Positions 21,279 through 30,759 of a stretch of 64,000 nucleotides of DNA are shown piece by piece. A program made the translations under genes and the position numbers. Below the pieces are notes generated by a model. That model did not search any database and was not told the DNA's origin. It saw nothing but the letters and a program-made list of their open reading frames with translations. Within the stretch, counting starts at the first letter, position 1, and every line of letters starts with the position of its first letter. The stretch is taken from contig CACHDC010000001.1 in NCBI GenBank assembly GCA_902578445.1, positions 1 through 64,000 of the forward strand, read 5' to 3'. This DNA comes from an uncultured Synechococcaceae cyanobacterium. GTDB lineage: Bacteria; Cyanobacteriota; Cyanobacteriia; PCC-6307; Cyanobiaceae.

Positions 21279-21640
21279 TTTTTTAAATAATTTAATGCAT
21301 CTTCAAGGCTTGACTTCAAGTTAAGAAAATCCCCTAAACGAACAAGTTTAATTGTTTGGGCCACTCTCGAATTACCAACAACAGAGAAACCAAGTTTAGA
21401 TTTTTTGCTTTCTTTAGCAGTCTGAACAAGAGCTCCAAGACCAGAAGAATCTAAAAAATCTATTTTTGTAAGATCAATAATAAATGGAAGCTCATTTCTT
21501 AAATTATTAGCAACAAAATTCTTAAATTGTTTTTCTGAGAAAGCATCAAGTTGGCCTTTAAAAGTAAAAACAATAGTGTTTTTTTTAATCTCAAGGTTTC
21601 CTCTTAAAGAAACCGTTAACTTCTGGTAATCTTCTATGAT
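21275..21640 (-). CDS. STAS-domain anti-sigma factor antagonist-like protein; no ATG/GTG/TTG near the N-terminus (first codons ATC ATA)
   Basis: Manual translation: (I)IEDYQKLTVSLRGNLEIKKNTIVFTFKGQLDAFSEKQFKNFVANNLRNELPFIIDLTKIDFLDSSGLGALVQTAKESKKSKLGFSVVGNSRVAQTIKLVRLGDFLNLKSSLEDALNYLKN*; SD GGAGG at 21647-21651; absent from the supplied ORF track. Confidence 0.85.
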   Translation of the reverse strand: MIEDYQKLTVSLRGNLEIKKNTIVFTFKGQLDAFSEKQFKNFVANNLRNELPFIIDLTKIDFLDSSGLGALVQTAKESKKSKLGFSVVGNSRVAQTIKLVRLGDFLNLKSSLEDALNYLKN

Positions 21641-21701
21641 CTAATACCTCCAAAAAATTAATATATCAAATGTAATTATCAAATCAAAAGAAAACAATAT
21701 G

Positions 21702-22844
21702 TCAACATCTTTCTAACATTAGAGAAACAAATTTTTTAAATAAATAATCTGAATCATGTGGGCCAGGCCCTGCTTCTGGATGGTATTGCACACTAAATAT
21801 TGGCTTATTATTAACTTCTAGGCCAGCCACAGTGTAATCGTTAAGGTTATAGTGGGTTATTCTAACTTTATCCTTCAAGAGAGAATCAGGATCAATAGCA
21901 AAACCATGATTCTGACTAGTTATCTCAATTTTATTATTTTCACCACAAGGGTGATTTAAACCACGATGTCCAAAAGGTAATTTATAAGTCGAACCTCCTA
22001 ATGCCAATCCAAATATTTGGTGGCCTAGGCAAATACCAAACATTGGTATTTCACCATATTCAATAAGTGATTTTGCTAACTTTATACCTTCAGAAACAGA
22101 AGAAGGGTCGCCTGGACCGTTTGAGAAAAATATACCATCGGGATTGTTGCATAGAACATCATTTAGAGAAGATGAAGAGGGCAAAACCAAAACATCACAA
22201 CCATGGGACACAAGTCTATTTAGAATTGAATTTTTAATTCCAAAATCAATTGCTACTATTTTTAATTTTTTAGAAGATTCTTCATAACTTTTTCTTAAAT
22301 CAAAAATTGTTTGTGTATGACTATTCCATAAATATTGTTGCTTTGTTGAAACTACTTTTGATAAATTTAATCCTTTCATCTTTGGCGTATCATGAATTAT
22401 CTTTAAACAACTTTCAACGGTATTATCTTCAGAGGTAATAACTCCGTTCATCGAACCATTAGATCTTAAAATCTTAACAAGAGCTCTTGTGTCAATTCCA
22501 TAAAGACCTACTATATTTTTTTCAACCAACCATTGATTGAAATTCTTTTTAGATCTCCAATTGCTGTTATTCGATGAAAAATTTCTAACAATTATCCCTT
22601 TAACATTAATATTAGACTCTGAATCTTCAAAATTAATACCAGTATTTCCAATCTCAGGGTAAGTGAATGTTAATATCTGCCCGTAATAACTTGGATCAGT
22701 AATAACTTCTTGATAACCTGTCATTCCCGTATTAAACACTATTTCACCATTTGCTGTGCCAGAAGCACCAAAATGAAATCCAGGGAATACAATTCCATTA
22801 CTTAAAACTAATTTCGAGTTTTTCTTATATGGATTAATCGTCAT
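21702..22844 (-). CDS. carA: carbamoyl-phosphate synthase small subunit
   Basis: GTANGEIVFNTGMTGYQEVITDPSY, FGICLGHQIFGLALGG; start refined to MTINPY. Confidence 0.96.
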   Translation of the reverse strand: MTINPYKKNSKLVLSNGIVFPGFHFGASGTANGEIVFNTGMTGYQEVITDPSYYGQILTFTYPEIGNTGINFEDSESNINVKGIIVRNFSSNNSNWRSKKNFNQWLVEKNIVGLYGIDTRALVKILRSNGSMNGVITSEDNTVESCLKIIHDTPKMKGLNLSKVVSTKQQYLWNSHTQTIFDLRKSYEESSKKLKIVAIDFGIKNSILNRLVSHGCDVLVLPSSSSLNDVLCNNPDGIFFSNGPGDPSSVSEGIKLAKSLIEYGEIPMFGICLGHQIFGLALGGSTYKLPFGHRGLNHPCGENNKIEITSQNHGFAIDPDSLLKDKVRITHYNLNDYTVAGLEVNNKPIFSVQYHPEAGPGPHDSDYLFKKFVSLMLERC

Positions 22845-22855
22845 TTTGAAATAAA

Positions 22856-23890
22856 TTAATTTGCAGATAAATAATTTTTTAAGAGTAAAAACTTTTTCCA
22901 AGGATCACCTTGATTAATGGAACATAAAGCTTTATTAAATCCTTCATTTAAATCATCCTCAATTCCTGCTGCCCAAAGCACTAGAGCAGAATTCAAGGCA
23001 ACAACATAAACGTGAGATTTTTGTCCAGAACCATTTAAAACAGACTTTAATATTTCCTCATTAGACTCAAGATCAGAAACCATAAGATTTTCGTTAGCAA
23101 TATTATCAAGGTTAAAATCTGAGATATTTATTTCTGAAAACCGTAATTTACCATTTTCAACAAACACTAATTTATTTTCCCCTTGAAGAGAAGCTTCATC
23201 AAGGCCACCAGCACCATGAACGACTATTGCTCTATTCATACCCATTTTTAAAAGCGCGCTTCCCATAGGTTTTAAAAGATCCTCTGAAGCAACACCCAAA
23301 ACTTGAGCATTAGGTCTTAAAGGATTTACCAATGGTCCAAGTTGATTAAACACTGTCCTTATTCCAAGGGTCTTTCTTAATGGAGCAAGTTTTATTAAGG
23401 ATTTGTGCCAAGCAGGTGCGAACAAAAAAGTTATTCCAATTTCACTTACTGCCTTGATTACTTTTTCTAATGAACAATTTAAATTCAAACCAAGATTCAA
23501 CAAAACATCAGCAGACCCAACTTTCCCACTAGCACTTTTATTTCCGTGTTTAGCAATTTTTACTCCACAAGATGCAGCTACAAATGCTACTGCAGTTGAA
23601 ATATTAAATGTATTAGCTCCATCCCCTCCTGTTCCACAAGTATCTACCAAATACAAATTTGGTCTTGCTACTGGCAATTTGCAAACATTTAAGAGTTCCT
23701 CAGCCATCGAACTTAGTTCGACACCCGTACAGCTTTTAGCTCTCAAAGCACTCAAAAAAGCACCAGTTTCAACATCTGAAATTTCGTCATTAAGCCATCT
23801 TTGCATTAAGGATCTAGAAGTTAAATCATCAAGGTTCCTCCCCTTTAACAAATTATTTAGAATTTCAGCGTTTGATGGATTAGAAAACAT
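22856..23890 (-). CDS. trpD: anthranilate phosphoribosyltransferase
   Basis: [34 protein letters not shown]. Confidence 0.97.
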   Translation of the reverse strand: MFSNPSNAEILNNLLKGRNLDDLTSRSLMQRWLNDEISDVETGAFLSALRAKSCTGVELSSMAEELLNVCKLPVARPNLYLVDTCGTGGDGANTFNISTAVAFVAASCGVKIAKHGNKSASGKVGSADVLLNLGLNLNCSLEKVIKAVSEIGITFLFAPAWHKSLIKLAPLRKTLGIRTVFNQLGPLVNPLRPNAQVLGVASEDLLKPMGSALLKMGMNRAIVVHGAGGLDEASLQGENKLVFVENGKLRFSEINISDFNLDNIANENLMVSDLESNEEILKSVLNGSGQKSHVYVVALNSALVLWAAGIEDDLNEGFNKALCSINQGDPWKKFLLLKNYLSAN

Positions 23891-23925
23891 TTAATTTATT
23901 GAAGAAAAAATTATGCAGATAAAAT

Positions 23926-24222
23926 TCAATTTGAGGTATCAAAACCTGAACCAACTAAATCTTTATTTGTATTAGAAGGCCTGAAGCCTTTTGACCAAAT
24001 ATTTCTTGTTTTTGAAAAAAGTTCATCATTAGTGATTTTCCAAAATTTTAAAGTTTTTTCTATATCATTTTTAATTTCGATTTCCCCAGGGAAATTAATA
24101 TAACGATTTATTAATCTAGCTAGATTTATATAGTCAATATCTTCAGGGGTTTTTTTAGAGATAAGGGAATCTATAATATTCTTGTCGGTTTCATGTAATG
24201 GATGAGTTTGCTCGTTACCCAT
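23926..24222 (-). CDS. DUF3288-type protein
   Basis: QTHPLHETDKNIIDSL...LARLINRYINFPGEIEIKNDIEKTLKFWKIT. Confidence 0.75.
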   Translation of the reverse strand: MGNEQTHPLHETDKNIIDSLISKKTPEDIDYINLARLINRYINFPGEIEIKNDIEKTLKFWKITNDELFSKTRNIWSKGFRPSNTNKDLVGSGFDTSN

Positions 24223-24302
24223 AGATAAATAATGAATCATTTATAAAATTAGCTCACATATTCAAAAATGAAACATTATCTTAATCATATCGGCAAAATT
24301 AA

Positions 24303-26048
24303 ATGAAAAATTTAAAAATAAAAATTATATCTAAATACCTAAGACCTTACAAAAAAGAATTTTTATATGGAGCTTTAGCTCTCTTAATTGTAAATATATT
24401 AAGTGTTGTAATACCACTAGAAGTAAAAAACATAATTGACCAATTACAAAATGGGTTTTCTTCGGATTTTGTTATTTCTAAATCTTTGTGGTTAATATTT
24501 TTAGCAACTTGTATGGGTTTAATAAGATTATTTTCAAGACAGATTGTCTTCGGCATAGGTAGAAAGGTAGAGGTAAATCTTCGCCAAAAACTTTTTGAAC
24601 ATTTACTTATTCAAGATCCAGAATGGATTCAGAAAAAAGGTAGTGGAGACATTATTACAAGAGCCACAAGCGATGTTGAAAACATAAGAAGACTTTTAGG
24701 TTTTACTGTTTTAAGCTTATGCAACATTGTCTTAGCCTATTCATTCACAATTCCATCAATGTTTTCTATTAATAAAACATTAACAATATCGGCTTTATTG
24801 ATATTTCCATTAATCCTTGGAATAGTAAGTCTATTTGGAGGGAGAATGGTTAATCAAAGAAAAACCCAACAACAATCATTATCAAAACTAAGTGATCTAA
24901 TACAAGAAGATCTTTCTGGTATAAGCGCCATCAAAATTTATGCCCAAGAGAATGCAGAGAAAAAAGAGTTTGACAGATACAATAATGATTACCAAAACTC
25001 AGCGATAAAACTTGCAAGAACAGCGAGTACCCTTTTCCCATTGTTGCAAGGTATTTCTTCAATTTCATTATTAATTTTATTAGGATTAGGAACTTTTCAA
25101 CTAGAAAGTGGATTTGTTTCGATAGGTGGTTTAGTAGCTTTAATCCTATACGTAGAAAGACTTGTCTTCCCTACAGCTCTATTAGGTTTTACCTTAAATA
25201 CTTTTCAACTCGGTCAAGTAAGTTTAGATCGCGTGGAAGAACTCTTTCAGAATAAGCCAAATATTGTAGATAAAGAAGACAGTAAATTTTTAAAAAGAAA
25301 GGCTAAAGGATTTTTAGAAGCCAAAGGTTTAACGATAAAGTATCCAGGTTCAAAATTTAATTCATTAAATGGTCTCAATTTTAAAATCTATCCTGGAGAA
25401 CTTATTTCAATAGTTGGCCCAGTAGGTTGCGGAAAGACAACACTAGCAAAGTCTCTAGGAAGAACAATTGAAATTCCCGACAATCAATTATTCTTAGATA
25501 AGGTTGATATAAAAACATTAAAATTAAGTGATCTTAGAAAAAATATTTCAATCGTTCCTCAAGAAGCATTTTTATTTACTTCTACAATTTCAGAAAATTT
25601 AAGTTTTGGTGAACCTAAAGCTTCTAAATTTTTAGTTAAAGAAAGCGCTATAAAAGCTGGATTAATTGATGATATCAATAGTTTTCCTCAAAAATTTAAA
25701 ACTATTGTTGGTGAAAGAGGTATTACATTAAGTGGTGGACAAAGGCAAAGAACTGCACTAGGAAGAGCACTACTTGTTAATTCTCCTGTTGTTGTTCTTG
25801 ATGATGCTTTAGCAAGTGTAGACAATAAAACAGCCGCAAGAATAATAGATGAAATTAGTGATAGAAGTAATAAAACAATCATAATGATCAGTCACCAACT
25901 TTCTGTTGCAGCTACTTGTGATAGGGTTTTAGTCATGGACAAAGGAGAAATAGTACAAGAAGGTACCCATAAAGATTTATTAAAAGAGAATGGGCTATAC
26001 AAACAACTTTGGGAAAGAGAACTAGCTACCAAAATTGTTAAGAGCTAA
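24303..26048 (+). CDS. ABC exporter (fused TM and ATP-binding domains, MdlB-like)
   Basis: Walker A GPVGCGKTT, signature LSGGQRQR. Confidence 0.93.
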   Translation: MKNLKIKIISKYLRPYKKEFLYGALALLIVNILSVVIPLEVKNIIDQLQNGFSSDFVISKSLWLIFLATCMGLIRLFSRQIVFGIGRKVEVNLRQKLFEHLLIQDPEWIQKKGSGDIITRATSDVENIRRLLGFTVLSLCNIVLAYSFTIPSMFSINKTLTISALLIFPLILGIVSLFGGRMVNQRKTQQQSLSKLSDLIQEDLSGISAIKIYAQENAEKKEFDRYNNDYQNSAIKLARTASTLFPLLQGISSISLLILLGLGTFQLESGFVSIGGLVALILYVERLVFPTALLGFTLNTFQLGQVSLDRVEELFQNKPNIVDKEDSKFLKRKAKGFLEAKGLTIKYPGSKFNSLNGLNFKIYPGELISIVGPVGCGKTTLAKSLGRTIEIPDNQLFLDKVDIKTLKLSDLRKNISIVPQEAFLFTSTISENLSFGEPKASKFLVKESAIKAGLIDDINSFPQKFKTIVGERGITLSGGQRQRTALGRALLVNSPVVVLDDALASVDNKTAARIIDEISDRSNKTIIMISHQLSVAATCDRVLVMDKGEIVQEGTHKDLLKENGLYKQLWERELATKIVKS

Positions 26049-26086
26049 AATTAAATTTTTTTACTTATAATTAATAGATTTAAATT

Positions 26087-26815
26087 ATGTTTAAATTCCT
26101 AAACAAAATTATGAATAATGAGAATGTAAATTTCACTAATGATGCTTATTCATTACATAGAATATTAAAAACAGATATTAAAAAAGATCCAAATAATCAG
26201 GAAGATGAAATAATTTTTGGATGTGGTTGTTTCTGGGGAGCCGAAAAATGTTTTTGGAAACTTCCTGGAGTTGTAACAACTTCCGTTGGTTATGCTGGTG
26301 GTGAGAAAAGAAATCCAACTTATTACGAAGTATGTTCCGGCATAACTGGTCATTCAGAAGTTGTAAGAGTTATTTGGGATAAAAGGGAAATAGATATAAG
26401 TGATTTATTAAAAATGTTCTGGGAATGTCATGACCCAACTCAAAAAAACAGGCAAGGAAATGATATGGGAACTCAATATAGATCAGCAATATATTATAAA
26501 AATGAAAATAATTCTAAAATCATATTAGCCAGTAAGGAACAATATCAAGAGGAACTAAACAAAAAAAATCTTGGATTAATCGAAACGGAAATAAAAATGA
26601 TTGATGCATATTTTTATGCAGAACAATACCATCAACAATATCTCGCAATAGCTGGAAGTAGGCAGTATTGTTCTGCTTCTCCCACAAAAGTTAAATTGGG
26701 AAATTTTACTGGAAGCAACTACAAATTAAAAGACCAAATATGGGAAAACTTTAATTGGGAAGTTGATAAGTGTGTATTGAGATCTAATAACAATCCTATA
26801 AAGAATAACATTTAA
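26087..26815 (+). CDS. msrA: peptide methionine sulfoxide reductase A
   Basis: GCGCFWGAEKCFWKLPGVVTTSVGYAGG. Confidence 0.96.
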   Translation: MFKFLNKIMNNENVNFTNDAYSLHRILKTDIKKDPNNQEDEIIFGCGCFWGAEKCFWKLPGVVTTSVGYAGGEKRNPTYYEVCSGITGHSEVVRVIWDKREIDISDLLKMFWECHDPTQKNRQGNDMGTQYRSAIYYKNENNSKIILASKEQYQEELNKKNLGLIETEIKMIDAYFYAEQYHQQYLAIAGSRQYCSASPTKVKLGNFTGSNYKLKDQIWENFNWEVDKCVLRSNNNPIKNNI

Positions 26816-26842
26816 ACCAATCTTATCTTTATAGTAAAGAAA

Positions 26843-26916
26843 CGGGGCGTAGCGCAGTTTGGTAGCGCACCACTTTGGGGTAGTGGGGGTCGTGGGTTCA
26901 AATCCCGCCGTTCCGA
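26843..26916 (+). tRNA. tRNA-Pro (anticodon GGG)
   Basis: cloverleaf: CGGGGCG acceptor, CCACT-TTGGGGT-AGTGG anticodon arm, GTGGG-TTCAAAT-CCCGC T arm. Confidence 0.96.
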
Positions 26917-26965
26917 TTAATTATCGTCTTCATTTATAAGGGATTTGTATAATTTATATGAACTT

Positions 26966-27094
26966 ATGCCTACGGCTATGAATGTAAAAGAAGAAAAAAA
27001 AGCTAAAATCAAGATTGTAAGATTTGAAACTTCCACTTCACCTAGTTGGAAAGATATAAAAATATTCATTAGAAAGAATTTTTTTAAACCTTAA
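26966..27094 (+). CDS. small basic hypothetical protein (42 aa)
   Basis: MPTAMNVKEEKKAKIKIVRFETSTSPSWKDIKIFIRKNFFKP*. Confidence 0.4.
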   Translation: MPTAMNVKEEKKAKIKIVRFETSTSPSWKDIKIFIRKNFFKP

Positions 27095-27124
27095 CACAAT
27101 TGAAAAAAAAATTTATAGAAGCAA

Positions 27125-27925
27125 TTATAAATTCAAAAGAATTACGACACCAAAGATTACTCTATAGATGACAAATATTTTTAAACCATTAGAAGAAAAA
27201 TACTTTAATAAGAAATCAATAGCTAATAAAGAGGACAAAAATGTCGTAATAAGACCAACAATAAGAGGAACGAAACCTAACGAAAAAAAATCGTTAAAAG
27301 AAGAAATAAACTCAACAATCGAAGCAATAGTGATAGCTGGCATCCCTAAAAGAAATGAAAATTTTGCAGCATCGCCTCTTTCCCATCCTGATATTAGAGC
27401 GCAAGAAATAGTAACACCCGATCTTGAAACACCCGGAAAAATAGCAAATGCCTGAAAGAAACCTATTAAAAAACTATCTGAATAATTATGGTTTTTAATA
27501 TTAATAGAACCTCTTTTCGAACTATCTGCCAAGTACATAAAAAAAGCCATTAGGAATGAGACCAATGCTATTGATAAATTAGAACGCAGAACGTTATCAA
27601 AAAAATAAGGTAAAAATAATTTTATACTTCCACCAAGCAAAACAATTGGGATAGTACCAATCAAAATAGACCTTAATAATCTTTCATGTAAGAGATATTC
27701 AATAAATTTTTTTGAAGATTGACTTCTGAAATTAAAAAAATCATTCCTAAAATACCAAGCTATAGCCAAAACACTTCCAAGTTGAATAATTGCTGATAAA
27801 GAGGCACCAGGATCATCAATACCTAAAAAATGAGATATAACTTTTAAATGCGCTGTACTACTTACAGGAATAAACTCTGTTAAACCTTGAATTAAGCCAT
27901 ATAAAATAAATTTTAAATATTCCAA
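27125..27925 (-). CDS. uppP: undecaprenyl-diphosphatase
   Basis: GLIQGLTEFIPVSSTAHL, FPGVSRSGVTI. Confidence 0.96.
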   Translation of the reverse strand: MEYLKFILYGLIQGLTEFIPVSSTAHLKVISHFLGIDDPGASLSAIIQLGSVLAIAWYFRNDFFNFRSQSSKKFIEYLLHERLLRSILIGTIPIVLLGGSIKLFLPYFFDNVLRSNLSIALVSFLMAFFMYLADSSKRGSINIKNHNYSDSFLIGFFQAFAIFPGVSRSGVTISCALISGWERGDAAKFSFLLGMPAITIASIVEFISSFNDFFSLGFVPLIVGLITTFLSSLLAIDFLLKYFSSNGLKIFVIYRVIFGVVILLNL

Positions 27926-28262
27926 AAAATATTAAATTACCTTATTAATTAATAGCAATTTACATTTAATAATTAAAAGCTTATATATAAAAATGAAAAA
28001 AATAAAGTTTATTACTATCTTTCTTCCTTGATCTTTTCTGATTCTGCAAAAGTTATTTGTTAATAATTGGAACTTAAAGACAAGATCCTCGAAGTCTAGG
28101 TGTAAACAGAATAAAAGACTTCATTACATCGTATTCTTACAAAAACTCAGGATACATAAATAAGCAATCAAAATAATTAAAATTGAAAAATATTAAATCT
28201 GTCTACGATTTGATATTAGATTGAGTTATGTATTAAGAGGTGATTAGTAATAAATAATAAAG

Positions 28263-28397
28263 TTACCTTTTAACATCGTGAGCACAACCATCTCCTTTAT
28301 AGTTTTCACTCTCGTAAAAATCATTTTTTGTACCAAAGTAAACTGTCAACAAAACAAAAGGTAAGCTTAATATAAATAAAATAGTTGTTAAATCCAT
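28263..28397 (-). CDS. small single-TM hypothetical protein (44 aa)
   Basis: MDLTTILFILSLPFVLLTVYFGTKNDFYESENYKGDGCAHDVKR*. Confidence 0.6.
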   Translation of the reverse strand: MDLTTILFILSLPFVLLTVYFGTKNDFYESENYKGDGCAHDVKR

Positions 28398-28461
28398 AGT
28401 GTTAACTCATTTAGGATGGTCATGAAAAATTTAAATAACCAATGGTTTAATAAATTGAATT

Positions 28462-28587
28462 TTAATAATCTGTGGGTCCTTTAATGCCAAGATAAAAGAA
28501 GGCTCCTAAACCAACCAAAAGTAAAACTCCAGCGATAGCTGCAGAAGGAACAAAACCCCCTATTGCAAAGGAAGAGAAATAATACAT
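28462..28587 (-). CDS. small single-TM protein (41 aa), size and composition like a photosystem/cytochrome accessory subunit
   Basis: MYYFSSFAIGGFVPSAAIAGVLLLVGLGAFFYLGIKGPTDY*. Confidence 0.65.
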   Translation of the reverse strand: MYYFSSFAIGGFVPSAAIAGVLLLVGLGAFFYLGIKGPTDY

Positions 28588-28672
28588 CTATAAAACTAAA
28601 ACTAGTTAGATAATATCAATAAAAAAAGAGTATTTGTAAAAAATTTTGACTCGAAGACAATTAAAAATCTAT

Positions 28673-28903
28673 TTAAGCCACTAAGGTTGAATCTTCATTA
28701 TTAGCAGATATTCTTATCCTCTCTTCCAACTTAGGGCCATATAATTCATTTCCCCAGATTTCAACTCTTGAGTCATTTGGAGCCATGAAAGTAAGAATGT
28801 CACTTGGGAATAAAACTCTCTCTAAAAAAAAATTTGAAGGACCAATACATCTCAAGACGACCATTCTGCAGCTTTCATTTGTGTAAGAAAACTCAACCAT
28901 CAA
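28673..28903 (-). CDS. DUF1830 protein
   Basis: FSYTNESCRMVVLRCIGPSNFFLERVLFPSDILTFMAP. Confidence 0.82.
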   Translation of the reverse strand: MMVEFSYTNESCRMVVLRCIGPSNFFLERVLFPSDILTFMAPNDSRVEIWGNELYGPKLEERIRISANNEDSTLVA

Positions 28904-28991
28904 TAAATAGCAAATTATAGTTAATTAAATACCATTAAGACCAATAAAAAATGTATAAAAAATTACTGAAAAAAAAGAAATTTTGAAAACG

Positions 28992-29936
28992 CTACAAATT
29001 TAATCCAGCCTCAATTAAATTTCTTTCTTGATCAATTAATAAAAGCGCATAAGAATTTATAAAATCAAAACTTTTATGAGGAATAGAGACATTAAGCATT
29101 CTCAAGAAATTAGATAATTTTTCATCTTTAAGGGCATTACCTTTCTGTAAAAACATTTCTTTTTCTTGGTTTATTTTCCAAGTATTCATGTATTCATTCT
29201 TCAAGGGCTTTATATGCCAAATTTTGTCTATTAAATTCCAAATATCTAAATATTCATTTAGGTTATTTTGAATGGTTAACATATAAGAAGATTCATCAAT
29301 ACTCAAATCTGCTGCATTTACAGATGGATCAATTATGTCAGAAGAGTAAGGTTTTATTCCTAAAAACCATCCTTCAATAATTAATAAATCAGGTTTATCC
29401 AATCTCCAATGAGATCTATCTCCTAAACCGTTTCTTAAAGATTTATCGAAAACTGGTACATTTAATTCTCCATTTATCTTCCAATTTAATAATTTTTCAT
29501 ACATTAAATTTACTGAGTGACTACCAGGAAAGCCTCTTGAAACATTCCATGGGTTATTTTTAATTGCTAATTTCATTTCATCTGATTGGAGATAAAAGTC
29601 GTCAATTGATATAACCGAAATTTTGAAGTTTAATTTTAACGATATAGCTTCAAGCCAATTACCTAGTGTTGTTTTACCTGTCCCAGGGAGAGCTGAGATC
29701 CCAATTATTTTTCTATCAGTAAAATAATTATGAAATTTATAAGCCTGAGATAAAAGAGGTAAAGCTAAACCCCAAATCCAATCATCATTTACTTTGTTTT
29801 TCCAATATTGATCAATTGAAAGAAAGTTTCTTTGATTATTCCAAAAATTGAACCAATCATCCAAAGATTCCCAACCAATGTCAATAATTAATTTTTCAAA
29901 TTTATCAAGAGGAAAATTAATATCTAAATCTTTCAT
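28992..29936 (-). CDS. D-glycerate 3-kinase-like protein
   Basis: P-loop ISALPGTGKTTLGNWLEA, SIDDFYLQSDE, IIEGWFLGIKP. Confidence 0.85.
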   Translation of the reverse strand: MKDLDINFPLDKFEKLIIDIGWESLDDWFNFWNNQRNFLSIDQYWKNKVNDDWIWGLALPLLSQAYKFHNYFTDRKIIGISALPGTGKTTLGNWLEAISLKLNFKISVISIDDFYLQSDEMKLAIKNNPWNVSRGFPGSHSVNLMYEKLLNWKINGELNVPVFDKSLRNGLGDRSHWRLDKPDLLIIEGWFLGIKPYSSDIIDPSVNAADLSIDESSYMLTIQNNLNEYLDIWNLIDKIWHIKPLKNEYMNTWKINQEKEMFLQKGNALKDEKLSNFLRMLNVSIPHKSFDFINSYALLLIDQERNLIEAGLNL

Positions 29937-29940
29937 CTTT

Positions 29941-30759
29941 CTAACTAAGTCCTCGCTTATTTATCAATTTATTGAGTTCATTTTTCCAACCATATCCATT
30001 TGGTTCAGAAGCTAAAGTAAAATCCAAATCTTTTAATTGGTCTAGTAAATTTAAATTAGGTCCATCTATTCCAGGAATAACAATTTTAATATCCGAGTTT
30101 AAAAGGAGAGGTAAATCATTTGGAGAATCGCCTAAACCTATAATCTCAATATCTTGAACATTTGAATATTCTTTAAGAGCATTTATCGCTTTACCTTTGT
30201 TCGATTTTGTAGATAATAAGTGGCTCATTCTATTTCCCTTAAAAATATCAACATTGAACTTTTTACAACAGGCATTGATTTTCTCTTCTAAATAACTTGG
30301 AGGATTTAAAAAAGGCATGCTCCAATGCCTATCACGCATTAAGTTTAATGAGCTGCCTTCTAAGCCTGTTAGCTGGGTAGTTTCTTGATCAGTTAATTTA
30401 TTAAGAGGAGTAAGTTTATAATCGATTTCATTTGAAATAAAATTTAAGATTTCTTCGAGTGATTCGTATTTTATTCCCAGAATAATTTCTCCATTTACTC
30501 TTGTAAGAGATTCACCATATATTGCGGCACCATTTTCAACAATATATGGATCAGTCAAGTTAAGTTCCTTTCTAATAACTCTAACCTCTGATGCAGTTTT
30601 GCTTGTACAAAGAATTACGGGTATAGATAATTTTTGTAGTTTTTTTATAGTTTCTCTAGCAGGTGATAAATCATATGAGTGATCCATTAAAGTACCATCT
30701 ACATCACTTACTACCCAAATAGGAGAATTTTCAATCATTTTTCTAAAGCACCTAGCCAA
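29941..30759 (-). CDS. HAD-family glucosyl/mannosyl-3-phosphoglycerate phosphatase
   Basis: VVSDVDGTLMDHSYDLSPARE, GLGDSPNDLPLL. Confidence 0.85.
   Translation of the reverse strand: MARCFRKMIENSPIWVVSDVDGTLMDHSYDLSPARETIKKLQKLSIPVILCTSKTASEVRVIRKELNLTDPYIVENGAAIYGESLTRVNGEIILGIKYESLEEILNFISNEIDYKLTPLNKLTDQETTQLTGLEGSSLNLMRDRHWSMPFLNPPSYLEEKINACCKKFNVDIFKGNRMSHLLSTKSNKGKAINALKEYSNVQDIEIIGLGDSPNDLPLLLNSDIKIVIPGIDGPNLNLLDQLKDLDFTLASEPNGYGWKNELNKLINKRGLS

Noticed and set aside
23403-23894. 163-aa + strand ORF
   Set aside because: Antisense to trpD; no homology features.
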